This document shows, piece after piece, positions 49,401 to 62,900 of a DNA stretch of 64,000 bases. Source of the DNA: Dipetalonema caudispina (taxonomy: Eukaryota > Nematoda > Chromadorea > Rhabditida > Onchocercidae); the NCBI GenBank assembly GCA_013365325.1, contig JABVXV010000087.1:86653-150652 (forward strand). Direction: 5' to 3'. Both the position numbers and the translations under genes were made by a program. Every line of letters starts with the position of its first letter. Position 1 is the stretch's first letter. The notes under the pieces were generated by a model. It had not been told where the DNA came from. It searched no databases and worked only from the letters and a program-made list of their open reading frames with translations.

Positions 49401-52128
49401 ATGCTCCTTCATTGCATCTAATGCTTTATGATATTCACTGAAGGTATCTTCTATTTCTGCTTTAATTACTTCATATTGTTCAGTAAGAACGCGCTGGCGA
49501 GCTGGCACGGAATTACAAGCAGCTTCCACAGTTTTTGACTGCAAAATACAATAGATTCATTAAATAAATCTAGACTGACAGTGAAATGGATCAAAAAGAA
49601 ATAGTGGACCGAGTGAGTGAGTATCAATGAAGCCAATGATTAATGCAGCAACAAGCATTTCTGGGATGGATCAATGATGCCAGTTGTCCCCTTCTAGAAA
49701 AGGGTTGACATATCATCAATGTTTGACATGAAACCTAACCAGGAGAATGTGTGAAAATTAATGAAACTCATAGCAAATAGCTAATATGCAAATCTAACCT
49801 TGGCTTCCGCCCCATTCGCAATATCCTTCAGTTCGAGCCTGACCAAATTAGCAACTGTTTCATCGATATTAACCAAATTATGGTGTCGAATGTCCGCATG
49901 CTCCGCATGGCATTGTCCACAAATCGGTGATTCACAAGTAGCACAGAGAAGTGAATATGGCATTTGGGGATGTAACACACACATCACTGGATCACGGGGC
50001 AATTCTGATGGGTTTTGTGCCAACTCCGTGTAAGTTAATACCTAAGCATACATATCTTATAAAACTTAATGTATGTAATGCTTAAACCTACGAATATGTG
50101 AAAAGGTCCTTTTAAAATCACAATAATTATATCCACTCTCCATTCTCAGAAAACATGGGACATTTAGTTGCATAGTGAAACTTAATTCATACCGTATGCC
50201 CATCGAACAATTTCATGTCACGATGTGCTTGATAACAATTTTTGCATAAGTCACTTGCGCATTGTTTGCATACGGCCATTGCAAGTTGTTCACTTTTACA
50301 TGCACGACATGTCCGTGCGCCTTTTACAGCGCTTACACCATCAACTTCATGCAAGCGAACAAAATCAAGCAAGAGGTGATTCACAAATCGGACATCATTC
50401 CCTACATGGCTTTCCTGAAAATCGTTTTGTCCCTCTGTTTTTTTTGAAAAAAAATGTATGAGAGAAAAAAGCAAGTAAAGAACTAGGCATATCTTCAAAA
50501 AATATAAGGTATATAAGAAAGATGGGTGGAGGAAATCTACATCATCGAATCCGAATCCGGATGTACCAGAAATATCTTTCAAGAATTGTCAATACTGATA
50601 AGATGTGCTAGAAATGAATAACGCAAGCAACAAGCGTGTCATTCTGCTAATTGTATGCTATAGTTATTGGACCAGGTTCAGTAACCTGATGGCATGTTGG
50701 ACATCTAATAACTCCCGGTGGCGTTGGTCTCATCTCACATGTGCTTTCTAGTTCGAAATCCATTGTAAGTGCAGTTCTTGCACGCTCTGATTCACCTTCT
50801 CGTCGTCCATCCAGCTGGGCTATTATGCAGTCTTCACACATTGAATGAAGACAATCCAATACTCGTGGCTAAAATTGACATGCATAATTAAATGCCAGAA
50901 ATGCAAGACAAGACACATCCAAAATCAAATGATTAGCCGTAGTCTTGATTTACACATGTCGCTTGATTGATGTTCAGATTTTTGCAGAACAGATTTTCAC
51001 TAATATCATATTAACGCAGCATTGAATTTCAGAAACTTGGGTTAGCAAAATTTTGACGCTGTGTCGACATTCTCATTATTCAATTAAGAATATTCAATGG
51101 AGGAGCTACTAATTAAAAATACAATAATAAATACTCAGGTGAAATCTAAACAAATCACGGTAAAAATCGAATTTCAGAAATCTTAAAACTATCTCTGAAC
51201 GAAGAGAATATATATGAGTTGATTACCTTTCTATACTGTTTGCCACAATACGGACAAAGAGAACTGTCAACATTTGGTATCATTCCAACATCAAGTAATG
51301 GACTTGGCGATCGCGTCGAATTTATTTCATTCCCCGCTATATTCGTACTGGAAGCACCCCCCGTATTTTTATCTTCCTTCAGTGATGGTGGACTTTCCGA
51401 CTATAATAATTTTTAGTTTGATTTTTTCGCATGACAAACAATCATATTTAATCGGAACCTCATTCAAAGTAGAAAACGTTAACATTAAAATCTAATTATA
51501 TTCTGCTGGAACATATGACTCACTACAAAGCAAATTTCGCTTTTATCTCACTTGTATGGTTTCATTCCCTCTCCAATAGAAGTCTTCTGTATTGCTATGA
51601 AAGCACTATAAAAGCACCTGGAATTTTTAGCAAAAGGGGAAAACCGAATCAAAAATATCAGGATAAAAAACTCAATGACTGACCACACATCAAGAGAAAT
51701 ACATCCTACGAGAATTAATAGATTTTTTGTAGCAGAATAAAGAAGCTAAGTAATGTATGTCCATGTAAATAGCATGCAGAAGTACGTCACGAAATAAGCG
51801 TAACTGATGGATTCTTTTTCTTCACGCATATTATTATCCCATGTCCGGTTATTACATTGCTTTTCTTTTGCAATGCATTAAATCCGATACAATGTGTTTC
51901 ACTGCCATACCACGACGATGTGGTTCTTTCGACTGACTAAACTTCCTTTCCGATAATTCAAAAGCAATTTAAATATCATACTTTATCGTCTGTAACTCCG
52001 AAAATATAACTGTTCTGCTGCTGTGACGAAAGATCTAGCGCTGCTGTAGCAGTTGTTGTTGATGCCACCACTGCTGCGACAGTTGTCCCACCGTTTTCAT
52101 CCATTAATCCACTGGCATACATTTCCAT
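43460..52128 (-). CDS. nhl-2: RING/B-box/coiled-coil/NHL protein of the NHL-2/Mei-P26/Brat class
   Basis: Sixteen exons join in phase to 1,039 residues: 52128-51982, 51400-51227, 50868-50686, 50414-50193, 50041-49799, 49538-49297, 48905-48715, 48111-47941, 47580-47432, 47089-46886, 46306-46019, 45785-45606, 45402-45207, 44843-44607, 44322-44150, 43579-43460. Domains: RING about 98-168 ([17 protein letters not shown]) with a long acidic loop; B-box 1 near 204 (CRACK, CKQC, CKNC); B-box 2 near 260-300 (MCVLHPQ, CATC, CGQC); coiled coil about 324-404; a Ser/Pro/Ala-rich linker with a poly-Ala run; NHL propeller about 739-1039 ([39 protein letters not shown]). There is no filamin domain, which argues against LIN-41. 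Such proteins control mRNA fate, often with the miRNA machinery. NHL-2 is preferred because a RING is present and the length is similar; NCL-1/Brat is the alternative. The last intron uses a GC donor. The frame has a stop upstream of the chosen ATG. Confidence 0.87.
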
Positions 52129-52201
52129 TTCCGGAAACAAATTTCCTCTCAGTTCAACTGTTTTCGGATCAGTTCGTGCCCACACTCGGTGATTTCCTCT
52201 T

Positions 52202-52240
52202 TTAAGTCGTGCGGAATTTATTGATGTTTTTTAGATGCAT
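52202..52240 (-). promoter_or_regulatory. 12-codon upstream ORF in the NHL-2-like leader
   Basis: Between the likely leader acceptor (52259) and the main ATG (52128) a separate ATG at 52240 opens 12 codons and stops at TAA (52204-52202). The frame differs from the main frame. It is the first ATG of the predicted mRNA, so it could reduce translation of the main frame. This depends on the leader beginning at the acceptor. Confidence 0.4.
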
Positions 52241-52257
52241 AAAATGTGAGGCAGAAA

Positions 52258-52268
52258 CCTGAAATGGC
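52258..52268 (-). promoter_or_regulatory. Candidate trans-splice/leader acceptor of the NHL-2-like gene
   Basis: Minus-strand CCATTTCAG ends at 52259, 131 nt before the main ATG. The downstream leader has an in-frame stop, so it is untranslated in the main frame. Confidence 0.4.
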
Positions 52269-53932
52269 AGGACAATTACAATTGTTGCACGTCAAACGTA
52301 ACCTGAAAACGATCGTGAACATACAACTATTATACATGACGAAGTAAACGTACGCTGAGCATCTTTTCTAATGGACTCACAAGTTCACCGAGTAAGTAGT
52401 TTAAAAGCCAATATACTCAAAAATCCCCGAATTGATAGCATGCCGTAACTGTCAGTTGCAAGCAGCAAAGAAGGGTTGGAGGATATCAAAGCGAACGATT
52501 ACTGCACGGAGAAAATAGTACCTCATATAACTTTATATGATGTAAATGTCCTTGTACTAATCATAATAATACCAAATTTATTCAAGTAAACCACTCTGAT
52601 CGCTCGTAAGCAACAGTAGATCATTTAAAAAAAAACGCCAGTGGTAAACATTTTCTTAGCATAAAAAGATGACATACACACTTAGCTAAGTGAAGAATGA
52701 GAGACATACGCTAGTAATTCTAACACCACCACCATTAAATTATGGATTAACAGATGTGAACTGTTAAATTAAACATAAATTTAAATCAATGACTATTATG
52801 TTTCTTATTACTATACTACGAGTCAATTGACGTACGTGAGAAAGGATTTAAGTTTAATCGAATCATATGATTAGATAATGTTTAGGGATGAATTTAAACG
52901 AACAATAATGCATGAAAAATTATCATATATCCATATTTAATCATTAACTTAATCCCAATTAATAACACCAAGACAGGTGCGCATGTAACGGTATCCATAT
53001 GAAGGAAAGGGATACGGTATTGATCGCATTCACTGTGTTAAGAGCCTTATAATTGTAACAGCGAAAAAGCCTTCAATCATTCCGTATAGCCATGAAAAAG
53101 AAGAGATGAAAAGTGCTTGGTTCGGTTATATGTATGCTTATTATGAGTTTAGGGAAATGATCAGGATATAGATAACTGTAATGCAAGTCTCATTTCGTTT
53201 TAGTGTCGAAACTCTAACCCATTATTTGTGTGGATAAAGAATGGGTCGAATTCCTATGAATACATTAATGTCCTGAATGGGACTGTTACATTTTCAATAA
53301 ACTTTATTGATCGAACACAAAACAGTAAACATTTTGAAACAACAAAACATCAATAACAGTAATGGATGAAAAGGGAAATAGCAGGAAAATATGTTCAACT
53401 TTATTCGATAATTGCCATAAAGAGAACCTTCGGAGAATTGTGATGCAACGAACCACAAGGAATTTTGACGAGTATGGAAAGTTATCATGCAAAGATCCAA
53501 ATTAATACAAAAATACAGAAAATGTTGTGGACGAGTGAAATAACCTGACTGCTGGGTTTCGGAATGAAAAAGTTAAAATTAAAATTTCGAATGTAAACTA
53601 GAAAGACAAATAAGGTCTATTGCTCAATTGTTATGTTCTAAATGGAAAAATGACGAGAGTGTACTACACGCACTAGTCTGCAGTATGATTGAAACAATAG
53701 GAATACGTTGGGTGGTCACTCAAGTTATCCCTGCCATCAAAAATACGTCTATTCATTTGGGCGAGGAAATGAATTTGAGTAAGATTCAGAGTAGTGATTA
53801 TTCGCGACAGACTGCAAACAACCCATATATTTTTTACTCCTACTAAAATAAAAGTATTCGAAATTTCCCCTCCCTAATTTTTTAACGCAGATAAATAACC
53901 TTAGAAGGAAGAAGCGTTAGCAAATTTATAAA
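52269..53932. other. Intergenic region between the M16 peptidase and the NHL-2-like gene
   Basis: 1.7 kb. The right end should be the 3' UTR of the M16 gene; a minus-strand AATAAA is at 53303-53308, about 630 nt after its stop. The left end is the promoter side of the NHL-2-like gene. Short open frames at 53304-53500 and 53628-53846 have no support. Confidence 0.5.
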
Positions 53933-56900
53933 TTAAGTAGCTTTTACATGCAGATCTGAAAAGCAGACCACTTCAATTCCTTTGAAATGTTTTTCAATAT
54001 CTTTCAATTTCCCGTGTGGTACAGCTATCGCACGGCAGCATTTCTTATCGTCGAACAAATCAAGGACAAAATTTCTGCTGCATTCCACCACTTCTCTCAT
54101 CGATGCATTCCAGATACGCTCAGTGTATTCCCTGAATGAAAAGTACAAAACATTGAGGACTGGAAATACTAAGATATTATCACTCTTATAACGACCAGTA
54201 AGAAACCTAACAAGTAAGGCTTCTTATTCCTTCTCTCTGGAAACCAAGCCTTACGGAGCCTACAGATAATCCTTCTCCGCTTTTGATTACAGATTCGATT
54301 GGAAGCTTATCTTAGTCGATAACCTTCACTAAACGAAATTAAGAAATAATGCTTCATTTGTTCGACTTGGTCCACCTAATTAACATTATAGCTTCATTTA
54401 ACATAACATTATTTGTACCATGCTATCATTATTAATTGCACTAATTGATAATATACAGAGCACATTTCCGCTGTCGAGTATTGCCTAATAAACGACAATA
54501 GAGTTCATTACTCATACTTTTAGAACAACTCACCGCCAAAATTGAGGTGGTAATTCTCGAAGTTCATTGCAAATAGCTCGATGTGCAGCATTAATTACCG
54601 TATCCTCAGCCTGCACTATTTCTGATACAAGACTTCGCTTCGCAGCTTCAAACTCATTTTCATCCATGTACTCCAGTTCATTATACTAAATTTCGTGCAG
54701 TGCCGTTACAAACGAATTTTAAGTGATAAGACCATTTTGGGTTAAAATTTCTACTTTGCCCTTAGCTTTCTTGTTTCAAATACTATAAATCACCGAATTC
54801 TGAATAGTAAGCAAAAAAATTCTAACCACAACTTTCTTGGCCTCTTCATAAGCTTGCTCGAGTTGAGCACTTCGATAGATACCAAAACTGAGCAGCTGGT
54901 TATCCGGATCTACTTCAATACCCACACCATATGCTAAGCCATTTCCACGTATAGCTTTAAATAAGGTACCCTCCATTTGAGATAAATACTGAGCAATGAG
55001 TTGTACAGCCAATCCTTCTTTACTACCCAGCTGATACTTGAATGGTATAGACTGCAAAACATAATTTTACAAATTCCTGATAAATCATTACTCATTATCT
55101 GTCCAATGAATCAAGCTACTGCAGATTAGCAGTTGTTCAAAGCTAGTAAGAAATTTGCTTTCCTATGCAGAAGAATAGTCCAATTAGTTATTCACAAAGT
55201 AGAAAGTTTTTAACATAAGAAGCTAGAACCTAATCTATTCATAAATTCTTTCCATCTGATTATGATTTGATTTTTACGAACTTCATTTTCAGTACCCACC
55301 GCTCGCTGTGGAAAAGACAAAATACCATGGCTTTAATATCTCAAACTGTGGCTCACTATACGGTAATCAATAATTAATATAAGTCTTAGTGACTTCAAAA
55401 ATATGAACCACGATCAGAAAACAAATCATATCATATCCATGATACCGGCATCGAATATGAAATTCTTTGATTTCTGGCTCCAATTTAAATTTATGCTCAC
55501 GATTTTAAACTTCAAATATAACTTCAAAATTTTCAATATTTAAACCTGATCTTCACTTTCTTCCATTTTCCGAACAAACATTTTATTTCCTGTTTTACAG
55601 AAATAACGAAACGATTAAATGAACATACTTGTTTCAGAAAAGACGACTCAGTGGCACCAACAGCAATGACACGTTGCTTTCCAAAATTATCGCATATCAC
55701 CGATTCTCCAGGCAAATTCTAAAATTAGTGAAAAAAACCAATCTGCAACTCATAGATGCAATATATATTATAATAAGGAAATAGAGTTTTGTGTACTAAT
55801 TGCTTATGTAGCAAACCGTTATGAACAATTTGCAGTATGCAAATTAAATTTTGGGAATAATGAAAAAATTTAAATATGAATTATTACAATGGCTAGACAT
55901 ACTCAACATGAAGTGATTTAAGTTTCACCTTTTGTTTTGGAAGTTATTTTGATGCGATCAATATCTTTTAATTATAATAAATTCTTTTTCGGTTACAACA
56001 AGAAGTTAACTTACTCGGAAACTCGTGGAAAACTCACAAATAGATTTACGATCACGATAAAGCCATGCAAGACTGGTGGGTAAGAACGGCATAATTTTCT
56101 CTGTGTTGCAAATAATGTGTACATTTATTGGAGCATTTATTAATGCTTCACGTAATTTCTCCAGTTTATCGATAACCTACAAATAACAGAATAAAATGAG
56201 TTTCCCGGTAAATATAAGATATATTAACACCGTAATTCACTCAATATGCCTCTTCAAATATAGTGAGAGATTATCAAATAAGGTGGAATCACGGAAAAAC
56301 AGTAGTGAAATGCAGAACCGAGAGGTTGGAAGATGCCTAAATCTACTTGCAATGGTTTCATAGAATGAAGTCTGCAATTCCTCCTTATTGGTTTTTCCAT
56401 ATGATTTTTTTGAAGGCGCATTAGCTGATTTTATAGAATTATTCAAAAAAAAAAAGAAAAAACTTTCAAAAAATTTAATGCAAGAAATCTAGAAATATCA
56501 GACAATAAAGAAGTACTTACGTAGGTGGGATTTTCTTTAGTTAGCATGAGCACATTTTTATGGAACTCCTCTAACTGGACTAGACCACACACATAATCAT
56601 TGCTATCTGCAACGTTAAAAACAGTTTATGGTAAAATCTGTTGGTCAGTATGATTTTAAATTAAACTTCGATTCAAGAAAAACTAAATATTTCTTATTAA
56701 AAGAAAAATCTTCGTTGTTAACGCAATTTAAATTAAATCTCCAATCAAAATTAGTTCCACCTATTTTCAATTTTCACATTCCAACTTTAGAAAACCCATA
56801 CATTTGTGGAATATGGCAGTATGAAGAAGTGCATTTCGCATTTCACATCCATCTCGTTTTTCTTCATCAGCCTGAGCTATCAAGCTTTGAGCAGCTACTT

Positions 56901-59900
56901 TTACACGTTCCGCTTCGAAGATAATTCCTTTAACAAATGTTGTAAGCCACAACAACATAGTCACATAACGTTCGGGAACAGCCTAAAACATGCCAGTCAA
57001 TTTTGAACTTGAAACTTCGCAATTCGGAATTTTATTTAAAGTTTTTCCGGCACCTTCTTTCATCTCGTTTTCTCATTTTCCTTTCACTTCTGTTCCCGTT
57101 TCTCTATATTTCTGGAAGAAGCAATGGAACAGGTTATTTCTTAAAATACAACACTCCTTGTTAAAATGCAGAACCAGAACTATGCAAATTCGAAATAATG
57201 CAGAAAGAATTTGAATTTGTATAGTTGTTTAGCTTACTTTTAAGGAAAGTGAACAGTACCGTCCAAAATGATTCAAAACACCAATAGTTCCACAATATGA
57301 TATCAAATCCCGAGTGTACAATTTAGCTATCTCCTCATACGATAATTTCTAAAAATACATATGAATTCAAGAAATTTGAAAGACAATTTTTGCAAGTACC
57401 TAACAAAAAGCAAATAATAAAGGTGATATTTCGTACACTTCGGACAATACGGGTCCTAAATAAAGCGTCTACGGAAATCAATACGGAGATCTCACCAAGC
57501 GATAAAAGAATAGCAAGAGTTAGGCAATGTTGAATTATGATCAGACATACATGTTTGTAAATTTTAAGTATCCTAGGGAGTGTATTCAGGTTTTCATTGA
57601 AGGAGAGGCTGTTTTAATCATTAGAAAATTAGTAAACATGAGAAGTGATTTTTTTTCGCTTCTTTTATGTGAGCCAATGCAAAACCATGGTTTCACATAA
57701 AAGCACAAGTCAGCCAGCAGCTCGAACAAATCCGGTAATCAAGATGCCAAGGTATATAGCAAGTTGCAGCAATTAAATAACGTGCAGCAAATCTCGCAGT
57801 CTCAGATATGTTCTCTTCATCTAGTAAGAGTTCAAATCCTCAATAACCTTAGCAAATACCATTATCCTCTGCATTTATGATAATTGCCACTATGACTAAA
57901 CTAATTCATATTTCATTCAATTCTATGATTTTAATCACCAGAGAGAAGTTAAATTACCAGGATTTTTTCAACACTGAGTCAATCAATCGGACTTCGTAGA
58001 AAAGTTTTTGAACCACAAAAAACAATACAAAATGATTAATGTTCATAAGCAGATTACAAACGAAATCTTCTACACTTAAAATAAACAGATGAACAACAAA
58101 CGCTTACTCTACCCTCCACAGTAGCTGGGCTCTGGAACATCAATTCGAAGTAAAGCATCATCCACAGCCGCAATTCTAAGGGTATAAGATTTGTATCCCA
58201 AATCAGTATAAACTGAAAATATCGCTTATTAAATTAGCAGTAATCACTTACAATGCAAAACAATAAATTACAATTTGCTCCTACTTTGAAAAAACGACCT
58301 AAGAAGCTCATAAATATATTTGATTTCACTGGTAATTCGAATCTAATTAATGCAACCTCACGAACCTGTAATACACAGCAAAGCAATTCCAAGCCATCAT
58401 TAGATTTCAGGCTTCTACAGTTTCGGTTAGAATATTAACAAAAGAATGATAACAATCGCTTTAAAGAAAAAAAAAAAGAAGCATACTTTAACAAAATGCG
58501 TTTCGACGCTATGTACATAGACTGGCAGTGGTAACTTAAATATTTCATTATCATTTTGACCCGTTCGCGCATGCAACGTTTGCACATTGAACGTTGCAAA
58601 ATTCTCTAGCTCACGTATCATCATCTCGGAAAGTAATTCAGGTGATGGTTTTCGAGCCTGAAACATTTCAAGGCGCGTTATTTGACCAAAAAGCTAAAGC
58701 TGACCAGGGAAAAACATTTGAAGCAAGGGCATTTAAGTAACGGGACATAATTTTTCGTACTCCGATATCACAGAAATCATTATCATATTGAAGTAGGATA
58801 TTCAGGTTTTGCTATAGTGTATTACAAATATTCATCAAAATCTTGCTTATTTCAAGGAAAGAAGACGGATAATGAAGCATCATTCAACTCTGGACTAGCT
58901 ACAGCAAACACTAATATCTATGATTATGAAGGGAAAAAGACAAACCGTTGTTTCATGTATCGCTTTTTCTAATGCTTCGGCACATCGTCGAAGTCCATTT
59001 TTCCCTAATTTTTTACGTTGTTCATCAATTCTGCTCTTTTCCTGAAATAAAAAACGAACTCCGGAGTTCTACAGCACAAGCACTTTATGATCAAATTATT
59101 CAATAAACGCAAACGGGAAATATGGAACAGCATATAAACCACTATTCCTGTCAAGTATCAAATGCTTCGTGTATTTCGAACCGTTGTAGCAATTCTGGTC
59201 ACTTCATTTCGAGAAGGAAAACCCATTACACAGATACATTTCTTTGTCAGATACCGACGGGCTAATTTGATCCAATCCTCAGGTTGCAGTGTCAACATCC
59301 TGCAGTACAGGTCTCCTCACTACAACTCACTATCAATTAAAATACAATTCATCTATGAAATTTCTAAACACTGGAATAAAAATAAGCGATAAAAAAAGAA
59401 CACTGAGAGATACAAACTTTCGTAATTCCGTAACATGATCTAATCGCATCGGAAGTTCTCCATATTTTCCGTAGATCTGATGCTTGCACATTATTTTGAA
59501 AATAAAATTATGGCAGTTTGTTTCCATCTGAAACTTATTTTAACACAGTTTAACGTATTATATTTGTCAGTAAAAAACATACAAATGATATTATGGCAAA
59601 AATACCTTTCCTCGTATGCAACTATTTAATCTAATCAACAAAGTCATCACAAAACAGCTTCTCTCAATTATGAAAATAAATGACCTGCACTGGTAAAAAA
59701 ATTGTTTACGATAGAGAGAAGTACAACAATGCCTAGGATTAATTGCATAGAAATAACTTCCATAAGGTACCTTTGAAAGCTTTTTATCAATTATGTGTGT
59801 AATTGTATTCGTCATTCGTTCCATGTCGAAGTTTTTTTCAAACGTTTGTGGCAAAGTTTTCTCGAATAATCTAGAAAATCCAAGTAACACTTCAAAAGGT

Positions 59901-62900
59901 AAAATGTGCTCATCCACTATGATAAACCAATCTGTTACAAATTCCATCACTTTAATTTTGATACCATGCAAAGACCACATGCAAAGATCTACCTTTACAA
60001 AAGGTCGTGCAAAAATTAAAAATCATCTTCCAATCTCTGGAATTTTAATTGCAAGATAGGAAATAAAATAACATAAATGAATAAAAGGAAACAAAAAACT
60101 GATGAAAAGCAGTTTCTTGCCTTGATTTGATGTTTTGCAGTTCATTAATCGGTACTCCATTAAAGCATAATACAATTTCACTAATGCACTGTTCACGTAT
60201 GTATAAGTGCACGAAACTTGCCAGCTGCTCATCCAGTTGCACAAAATCCTGTTCCAAAGGCGATGCAGCAGTAGCAGCCAAATAATTTGCAAGAATTTCG
60301 AGTCGTTGCAGATCTTGGAACTAAATATATTCCTGCTTCAGAGCAAGTTTACATGAAAAAGAGATTTGAAAATAAAAAAGGGAATTGTAAAATAAGAGTA
60401 AAACGATTCGTAGATCTACGTGAAGTAGATCAACTGTTATATGGTGTTTAAGTATACCTAACATTTCTTAGGAAATCCATGTAATGAAAGTTCCATTAAT
60501 TACATAGCTTTAAATTCTCTGAAATTAAAAAATTGTATTTTGAAAATTTGCAGAAAATATCAATTTCTTATATTCTCCTTGCTTCGACTGTTTTATTTCG
60601 GAGGAGTTTTACTGTCTGCAGACAATGGATTATGCCGAGATTTGTTTCAAGTAAAACGTAATTTAATCGATGGTTAAAAAACAGGTTATAAAGCAGATTA
60701 TAGAATACAAAACGAACATTATCGGAAGGACCTATCCAAGCAATCTCCACTGTACCCAATTTCTCGTCTTCACTTGGACAAACAATTTGTTTTTCTTGAG
60801 GTTCCGTAAATGTCAGCATAGGATTTTTGAACGGCTTATTGAATAAATGTGGTACTTGCTGTTGTGATGTTTCCTCTTCAAGAGAGAAAATAATATAAAA
60901 AGTACGATATCACGAAACACTTTACTATCTGAATTTCAATTCCTGAATAGAAAGAAGGAATTCGTACCGATTGATGATAAGATATGCAGCAATTTCGAAT
61001 GGTCAATGGATCCACAAACAGTCACAAGCATATTACTAATGTGATAGAAATCATGGTGATATCGCCTTATCTTTTCCATACTACATGTTGTGCGTAAAGC
61101 AGCCAAACGTCCACCCGTTTCCACACGATATGGATTGTCTAGAACATACTTCATAATTATGCCTCTATTTTTCTACTGAAGTAACACATCATGCAATGAT
61201 TCAAGACAACTAGTGTCACGGTGTAGGAATGGTAACAACTGGACACTGCCATGAGAAATTTCTATAAAAAAAAACTTACACTCAGGATAAAAAAGCTCCT
61301 TTCGTTTCCAGCTCACAATATTATTCATTTCTGATTCGTACTCTTGCATTTCGCTATAAACAACCCCTGCGTCTTCGCCTTTACCATTGATATGATGAAC
61401 TTCAGTCATAAACTGAGCATCCTACAATGTCATGCTTTTCAAACAGTTTAAATATCCACTGAACTAACATCTGTGCCCATAACTGAACCGATAAAAAACA
61501 CTAATTCTAGTTCAGATTTTCCTCAAACATTTATTCGCCTTTTCTTCCGACAAACTAATTTCAATTTTAGATTAGAAGCATGTGTATTATACAGGAGCTT
61601 TTGAAATCAAAAGAATGTAAGATCCATGCAGAAGTAGCATTGAATTAAAATCAAAAGGACAGATTCAAATTAACGGTAATTTGAATATTTGATTTATCAA
61701 CAACTACGTATAACTAACCGTTAGTGTTGGCGACAACAGATGATCCAAGTAAACAGGTAAAACCTTCAGAAATCCATGACTACCAACCTAAAAAATGTAT
61801 TACTCACTAGAAGATTTATTTGTTAATTGTAACTTATTGTGAAATGACATTTATCTCTCGCTCTAAAACACATAGTACTGCATAAAAACAAAAAAGAAAT
61901 TTATTTAGCTTCAGTTAAACTTTTATTCCTCGTTTTTTGTATCTCTGCTAAGTGTTCTACTTGCAAAAAGCAAAAGATTTGTCAACATTTTTGACTATTT
62001 GATAATTGCATTTTGAATGACAAATTACTTACAGTAATCAATTCATAAGCGGTATGATCTTGAGCAGTAAATGCATTCGTTCCTGATGCCATACATCGAT
62101 TGGCAATTAAATCCAGAACACCTTTGTACGGGTATTTTTTACTACCCATAAAAGTAAGATGCTCCAAGGTATGAGGCAAACCATCGTTATCGAGTGTCTC
62201 TGTCACTGAACATTTCAACGTTTTTTCAATTAGAAAATTTCTCTTTTTGAAAAATTTCATCAAGCGGACATCTATTAATTTTCCTTTTAACCAATTAAAA
62301 ACTTAACACCCAGACAGGTTGAAGCCTGATAACTAGTACCATTAGTTTTTTTTTCAGGAAACCACAGGAGTAATGATTACGACTAATGAAGGAAAAAAGC
62401 ACAAAACAGTACATCTTCCTACCAGCAAATAGTCTATTATTGACATAATACTCTGAAATTTAAGCATAATTCTTCAAAATTTTTACTGACATCAAATCAA
62501 AACAAAGCTAACCAAAGGAGATAAGACCTTTAACCAAAGGTCCCGGTGTTTCAGCAACAGCAACTCGAAGTTTGGAACAATTTGATTTATAAATTATAAG
62601 TGGTATTTCTCCATTGACTTTGTACGTTGGACCAGCTGTCCATCCTTTCTTCAACTTATTAATATGTCCTCAAAGATAACATATTTTCATTTAAATAATG
62701 TAAAAATTGAAAAAAAAAAACCCAGGAAACATGTTCAGTTTTCATCAACAATACTGCTAAATCTTCCCAAATAAAATCCTTACCCAACAAAAAGCAGTGG
62801 ACTTTCGACAATATCAAATTTTATGACGAAAATAGAATAACTGATTAAATATTTCATGTCATCTTATTAGCCTGGTGTCGCAACCATCACTACGGAAATA

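Noticed and set aside
59591..59980. 129-codon minus-strand frame in the M16 gene
   Set aside because: Only 59771-59870 is exonic; the remainder is intron read-through, as the family sequence resumes at RLFEKTLPQ and again at 59527.
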